DNA from: an uncultured Burkholderiales bacterium
Lineage (GTDB): Bacteria > Pseudomonadota > Gammaproteobacteria > Burkholderiales > Burkholderiaceae_C
NCBI GenBank assembly: GCA_903876885.1
Contig: CAIRBP010000091.1
Location: 1-64,000 of the forward strand
Direction: 5' to 3'
DNA: 64,000 nucleotides
The notes below the pieces were generated by a model. The model was not told the DNA's origin and ran no database searches. It was given only the letters and a program-made list of their open reading frames with translations. Positions 60,663 through 64,000 of this stretch are shown piece after piece. Numbering within the stretch: the stretch's first letter is position 1; each line of letters starts with the position of its first letter. The translations under genes were made by a program, and so were the position numbers.

Positions 60663-61553
60663 ATGACAATGATTCCAAGTCAGCGTGCCAAATATTCTGC
60701 CATCGTAGATCGTCCACCTCTTGTATTTCCTAACAAAGCCAAAGTGATTATTTGGACTATAGTTAATTTGGAGGTTTGGGATATTTCAAGACCTATGGCT
60801 AGGCAGGTAATACCTGCACCTACTGGTGTTCCGTTGTTGCCTGATGTCCCAAATTGGGCGTGGCATGAATACGGTATGCGTGTAGGTTTTTGGCGATTCA
60901 AGAAACTCTATGATGAATTAGGGATTAAGCCGACCCTTGCCCTCAACGCAAGGGTCGTTGTTGATTACCCTCGGGTTGCCCAGGCCTGTTTGGATGCAGG
61001 TTGGGAGTTCATGGGGCATTCATATGAGCAAATGCCTATTCATAAAGTAGATGATCAAAAGGCTATGATTGAAAAATCAATTCATACAATTGAGACATTC
61101 ACTGGCAAAAAACCAGTTGGTTGGCTCGGCCCGGGGTTGACCCAAACTTATGAAACACCGGACATACTGGCTGAGGCGGGAGTAAAGTATATCGGCGACT
61201 ATCCCTACGACGATGAGCCAACGGAAATTATTACTACCCACGGCCCTCTTGTTACTCTGCCCTATACAGTTGAAAACAACGACATTCCAATGATGATTGT
61301 TCAGCATCATGAGGCTGAGTACTGGACAAAAAAATGTACGGATACGTTTGATCAATATTACCTAGAGTCAAGCGAGAGACCCAAAATAATGGCGATTGCC
61401 GTTCATCCCTATATAAGTGGTCAACCATTTCGCATCAATTACCTTAAAAAAATCTATGACTATGTCAATCAATTTGAAGGTGTCGTTCACATGAATGGTG
61501 AGGAAATATACAATTGGCATATGGGTCAAAAAGCGCAGAAGGGGCATAAATGA
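60663..61553 (+). CDS. PuuE/polysaccharide-deacetylase-family hydrolase (copy 2)
   Basis: This 296-residue paralog of the protein at 53922 has IVNLEVWD in place of the NodB TFDDG motif, PNWAWHEYGMRVGFWRF, WEFMGHSYEQMPIHK, GWLGPGLTQTYETPD and AVHPYISGQPFR. It overlaps the FAH-family gene by 4 bases, so the two are translationally coupled. Its second motif (HSYEQ) differs from copy 1 (HGIHQ) and copy 3 (HGFIQ), so the copies probably differ in metal site or substrate. Confidence 0.85.
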   Translation: MTMIPSQRAKYSAIVDRPPLVFPNKAKVIIWTIVNLEVWDISRPMARQVIPAPTGVPLLPDVPNWAWHEYGMRVGFWRFKKLYDELGIKPTLALNARVVVDYPRVAQACLDAGWEFMGHSYEQMPIHKVDDQKAMIEKSIHTIETFTGKKPVGWLGPGLTQTYETPDILAEAGVKYIGDYPYDDEPTEIITTHGPLVTLPYTVENNDIPMMIVQHHEAEYWTKKCTDTFDQYYLESSERPKIMAIAVHPYISGQPFRINYLKKIYDYVNQFEGVVHMNGEEIYNWHMGQKAQKGHK

Positions 61554-62245
61554 CCGATTCAACCTATGTGTTCGCCCCTCCTGTACAACCGTCTTTGAGA
61601 GTAAACGGTTCAAATTCCAAGTTTGCTGTTCGTAGAATTTACTGCATTGGTAGAAATTATCTTGCTCACATCAAAGAGATGGGTGAGGCAGATGAGCGTG
61701 ATCCTCCCATATTTTTTCAAAAACCTACGGACTCTATTGTTGAGGAGGGTGATAAGCTTCCCTATCCGCCGGCAACAAAGGATTATCAGTATGAATGCGA
61801 GCTGGTCGCAGCAATTGGACAACAAGGCAAGTTCATTGAAGCAAAGGACGCTTTAAATCATATTTACGGATATGCTGTTGGGTTTGAGATGACCAGGCGC
61901 GACTTGCAAAAAGCAGCTGCTAAAGCTGGGCAACCTTGGGAGAACGGAAAGGCCTTTGATGCCTCGTCTCCTTGCTCTAAGATTTATCCCGTTAATGAAA
62001 TTGGACACCCTAGCTCAGGACTGATGACTTTAAAAGTTAATGGGACTCTCAAGCAAAGCACTGATCTTTCCAAACTAATTTGGAATGTCCCTGAGATAGT
62101 TGTTCAACTATCCAAGCTCTATGAGCTTATGCCAGGCGATTTGATTTACACAGGTACGCCCGACGGTGTTGGTCCGGTCGTTCCGGGGGATGTAATTGAA
62201 GGGGCTATTGAGGGAGTAGGCACCCTAAAAATGATAGTTTCTTAA
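61550..62245 (+). CDS. Fumarylacetoacetate hydrolase (FAH) family protein
   Basis: This 231-residue protein has the FAH C-terminal fold: CIGRNYLAHIKEMG, FFQKPTDSIV, the metal-binding pair in YECELVAAIG (E-x-E) and GFEMTRRDLQ, and TGTPDGVGPVVPGD. FAH enzymes hydrolyse or decarboxylate beta-diketo, oxalo or acylpyruvate acids. It is coupled to the PuuE-like gene upstream and is followed by another PuuE-like gene, so it may act on the acid backbone left after deamidation. Confidence 0.88.
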   Translation: MTDSTYVFAPPVQPSLRVNGSNSKFAVRRIYCIGRNYLAHIKEMGEADERDPPIFFQKPTDSIVEEGDKLPYPPATKDYQYECELVAAIGQQGKFIEAKDALNHIYGYAVGFEMTRRDLQKAAAKAGQPWENGKAFDASSPCSKIYPVNEIGHPSSGLMTLKVNGTLKQSTDLSKLIWNVPEIVVQLSKLYELMPGDLIYTGTPDGVGPVVPGDVIEGAIEGVGTLKMIVS

Positions 62246-62273
62246 CTCACCATTAACCTAAAACGAGAATAAT

Positions 62274-63164
62274 ATGAAACCGCTTGACCGATTGAAATAT
62301 TCACCCATCAAGGGCCGTCCCAAATTAGTCTTACCGGACGGGGCTCGCATGGCAGTTTGGGTCATTGTGAATGTCGAGGAGTGGGATATTGATCAGCCTA
62401 TGCCAAGAACTGTGCTTACACCACCTGCTGGAGGTTCACCATCACCAGATATTCCCAACTGGGCTTGGCATGAGTACGGCAACAGAGTTGGATTTTGGCG
62501 CATGCTTGAGGTTTTTGATCAATTCAAAATTCCTGGTGTACTTGCAGTTAACGGGTCTTGTTTTGATTCCTATCCAGAAATCGCTAAAGCAGCGATGGAG
62601 AGAAATTGGGAGTTTCTCGGGCACGGTTTTATTCAAAAGAACATGCAAAAAGTAGAGAATGAACTTGAGGCTATTCAAAAGACGTCTGCAGCGATCAAAA
62701 AATTCTCTGGTAAGAATCCTCGTGGATGGCTAGGTCCTGGACTTACCGAGACATGGGAAACGCCGGACTTATTGGAAGAATCGGGATTTGATTATGTATG
62801 TGACTGGGTTTTAGATGATCAACCAGTTCGTCTAAAGACTAGATCTGGTAAGAGCATTATGAATATTCCCTACACTCAGGAATGCAATGATGTTGCGATG
62901 ATGCTCATTCAGCACCACACCGCACGTGAGTATTATGATCGTGCTATGGATCAATTTGATCAACTCTATGAGGACTCAGTCGACTCAGCCAGAGTAATGG
63001 CAATTGTGATTCATCCCTACATCATGGGTGTGCCGCATAGATTAAAGTGGTTCAGAAAGATATTTGAACGTCTTAGTGCTAGAAAGGATATTGTCTTTTG
63101 GACTGGCGAGCAAATTCATGATTGGTATAAATCAGAGGAAACTCGTCTGGGATTGCATAAATAA
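62274..63164 (+). CDS. PuuE/polysaccharide-deacetylase-family hydrolase (copy 3)
   Basis: This is the third PuuE-like protein in the window, 296 residues like copy 2. It has IVNVEEWDIDQPMPRTVLTPPAGG at the N-terminus, WAWHEYGNRVGFWRM, WEFLGHGFIQKNM, GWLGPGLTETWETPD and VIHPYIMGVPHRL near the C-terminus. It lies 28 bases after the FAH gene and 26 bases before a LivH-type permease. Three copies in two divergent operons suggest successive or alternative ring-opening steps. Confidence 0.85.
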   Translation: MKPLDRLKYSPIKGRPKLVLPDGARMAVWVIVNVEEWDIDQPMPRTVLTPPAGGSPSPDIPNWAWHEYGNRVGFWRMLEVFDQFKIPGVLAVNGSCFDSYPEIAKAAMERNWEFLGHGFIQKNMQKVENELEAIQKTSAAIKKFSGKNPRGWLGPGLTETWETPDLLEESGFDYVCDWVLDDQPVRLKTRSGKSIMNIPYTQECNDVAMMLIQHHTAREYYDRAMDQFDQLYEDSVDSARVMAIVIHPYIMGVPHRLKWFRKIFERLSARKDIVFWTGEQIHDWYKSEETRLGLHK

Positions 63165-63190
63165 TCTCTACATTTTAATTAAAATAAATT

Positions 63191-64000
63191 ATGCCTTTTA
63201 GTCTTTTTCAACTTCTCAACGGACTAACGTTTGCAGCACTATTATTTATTGTTGCAAGTGGTTTTACGTTGATTTTTGGTTTAATGCGCATTGTTAATCT
63301 TGCGCATGGCGCTTTTTATCTTCTGGGAGGATATATCGCTTACGTTGCTGCCACTTGGGCGGAGAGCTTTATTTTTGGGATTTTGGTTGCCGTAGTTTGT
63401 ATTGCTCTCTTGGGTTGGTTTGAGCAAATGATTTTGAAGCTTGTGAAGGGGGTTGAGCTTCATCAAGTTTTGCTTTCCTTGGGTCTTGCTTTAATGATTA
63501 ACGATTCATCTTTGGTTATTTTTGGTGGAGACACATTTAGTATTCCAATTCCTGAGTTTTTAAAAGGGCCAATGCCCTTGCTTGGGATGCTTTATCCTAA
63601 ATACAGGTTGTTTGTTCTTCTTTGCGGTGTTGTTGTATTTATTTTTCTGTGGCTTTTGATCAACAGAACTAAGCTCGGCGCATTAATCAGAGCGGGTGTT
63701 GATGATCCCGAAACTATTGAAGCATTAGGTATAGATATTAAGAAAATTTTCGTGTTCACTTTTATGCTGGGTATGGCGTTGGCTGGAGTGGCCGGTGCTT
63801 TAGGTGGTGCTTTTTTATCTCTTTACCCAACTGCTGACTCCGAGATACTTGTTTACAGTTTGGCTATAGTCATCATTGGTGGTAGGGGGTCTTTGCCTGG
63901 CGCTGCCATTGGAAGTCTTGCAGTTGCAATGCTTGCTACTTTTGGCCAAGTTCTTTTCCCAGAATTGTCGTATTTCGTAATTTTCGGCCCAATGGCATTG
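63191..64000 (+). CDS. livH: Branched-chain amino acid-type ABC transporter permease LivH, truncated by window edge
   Basis: The reading frame starts at an ATG at 63191 and runs to the window end without a stop (270 codons). It translates as LivH: TLIFGLMRIVNLAHGAFYLLGGY near residue 28, TKLGALIRAGVDDPETIEALGI near residue 160 and IVIIGGRGSLPGAAIGS near residue 235. It is a different protein from the LivH at 12094 and presumably begins a second Liv-type transporter for the right-hand catabolic cluster. Confidence 0.9.
   Translation, partial: MPFSLFQLLNGLTFAALLFIVASGFTLIFGLMRIVNLAHGAFYLLGGYIAYVAATWAESFIFGILVAVVCIALLGWFEQMILKLVKGVELHQVLLSLGLALMINDSSLVIFGGDTFSIPIPEFLKGPMPLLGMLYPKYRLFVLLCGVVVFIFLWLLINRTKLGALIRAGVDDPETIEALGIDIKKIFVFTFMLGMALAGVAGALGGAFLSLYPTADSEILVYSLAIVIIGGRGSLPGAAIGSLAVAMLATFGQVLFPELSYFVIFGPMAL

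Noticed and set aside
1-64000. CRISPR arrays, tRNA or rRNA genes, insertion sequences, prophage
   Set aside because: No regularly spaced repeats, cloverleaf-like genes, transposase or phage structural genes were seen on either strand.

Overview
The window looks like chromosomal DNA of a moderately AT-rich member of the Burkholderiales (Betaproteobacteria), possibly a Polynucleobacter-like or Alcaligenaceae-like freshwater bacterium. This placement is inferred from gene content: many solute-binding-protein transporters, NicA/NicB-like and IorAB-like molybdenum hydroxylases, a fused 5-oxoprolinase, CaiB/BaiF and FrsA-type enzymes, and the YceI/cytochrome b561 pair. I saw no rRNA, tRNA, CRISPR array, insertion sequence or prophage.

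Left part (1-19.6 kb). A truncated membrane protein with an HESTH motif is followed by an exported IorAB-type molybdenum hydroxylase, a HAD phosphatase and an HU protein. A long block on the minus strand then runs from 19622 down to 4774. It encodes a Gfo/Idh oxidoreductase, TetR regulator, flavin reductase, luciferase-like monooxygenase, CocE/NonD hydrolase, a complete Liv-type ABC transporter, an ACMSD-like amidohydrolase, a 3-hydroxyisobutyrate-dehydrogenase-like enzyme and a NicAB-like molybdenum hydroxylase. It reads as one uptake-and-degradation locus for an N-heteroaromatic or similar organic acid. A perfect 9-bp inverted repeat and a perfect TTGAT-N4-ATCAA box lie just upstream of the flavin reductase.

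Middle part (19.9-39.7 kb). Housekeeping and redox genes come first: a CvpA-like protein, aldo/keto reductase, old yellow enzyme and a YkgJ-type protein. Two c-type cytochrome genes follow, with FNR-type boxes placed as in a class II promoter. The most unusual locus spans 26.5-32.3 kb. It has two small proteins that share the N-terminus MGM(K/R)IGS, an ATP-grasp ligase, a WD40 protein, an NADPH-FMN reductase-like protein and a SUMF1/FGE-like protein without the usual cysteine pair. It could be an undescribed peptide-modification or small-protein system. After it come a chromate transporter, an arsR-arsC-aquaporin operon with an operator overlapping the arsR start codon, an outer-membrane protein, two YceI proteins with a cytochrome b561, and a DODA-type dioxygenase divergent from a LysR regulator.

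Right part (39.8-64 kb). This is a nitrogen-scavenging region. It holds a fused 5-oxoprolinase/hydantoinase divergent from a TRAP transporter, then a cyanate uptake and hydrolysis operon (ABC transporter plus cynS) behind a near-consensus sigma-54 promoter. Two divergent operons follow. The minus one carries two binding proteins, permease, ATPase, PuuE-like deacetylase, SDR, amidase and CoA-transferase, and has its own sigma-54-like promoter. The plus one carries an alpha/beta hydrolase, isochorismatase-family hydrolase, two more PuuE-like deacetylases, an FAH-family enzyme and a LivH permease cut by the window end. Together they suggest hydrolysis of a cyclic imide, ureide or related C-N ring under nitrogen control.
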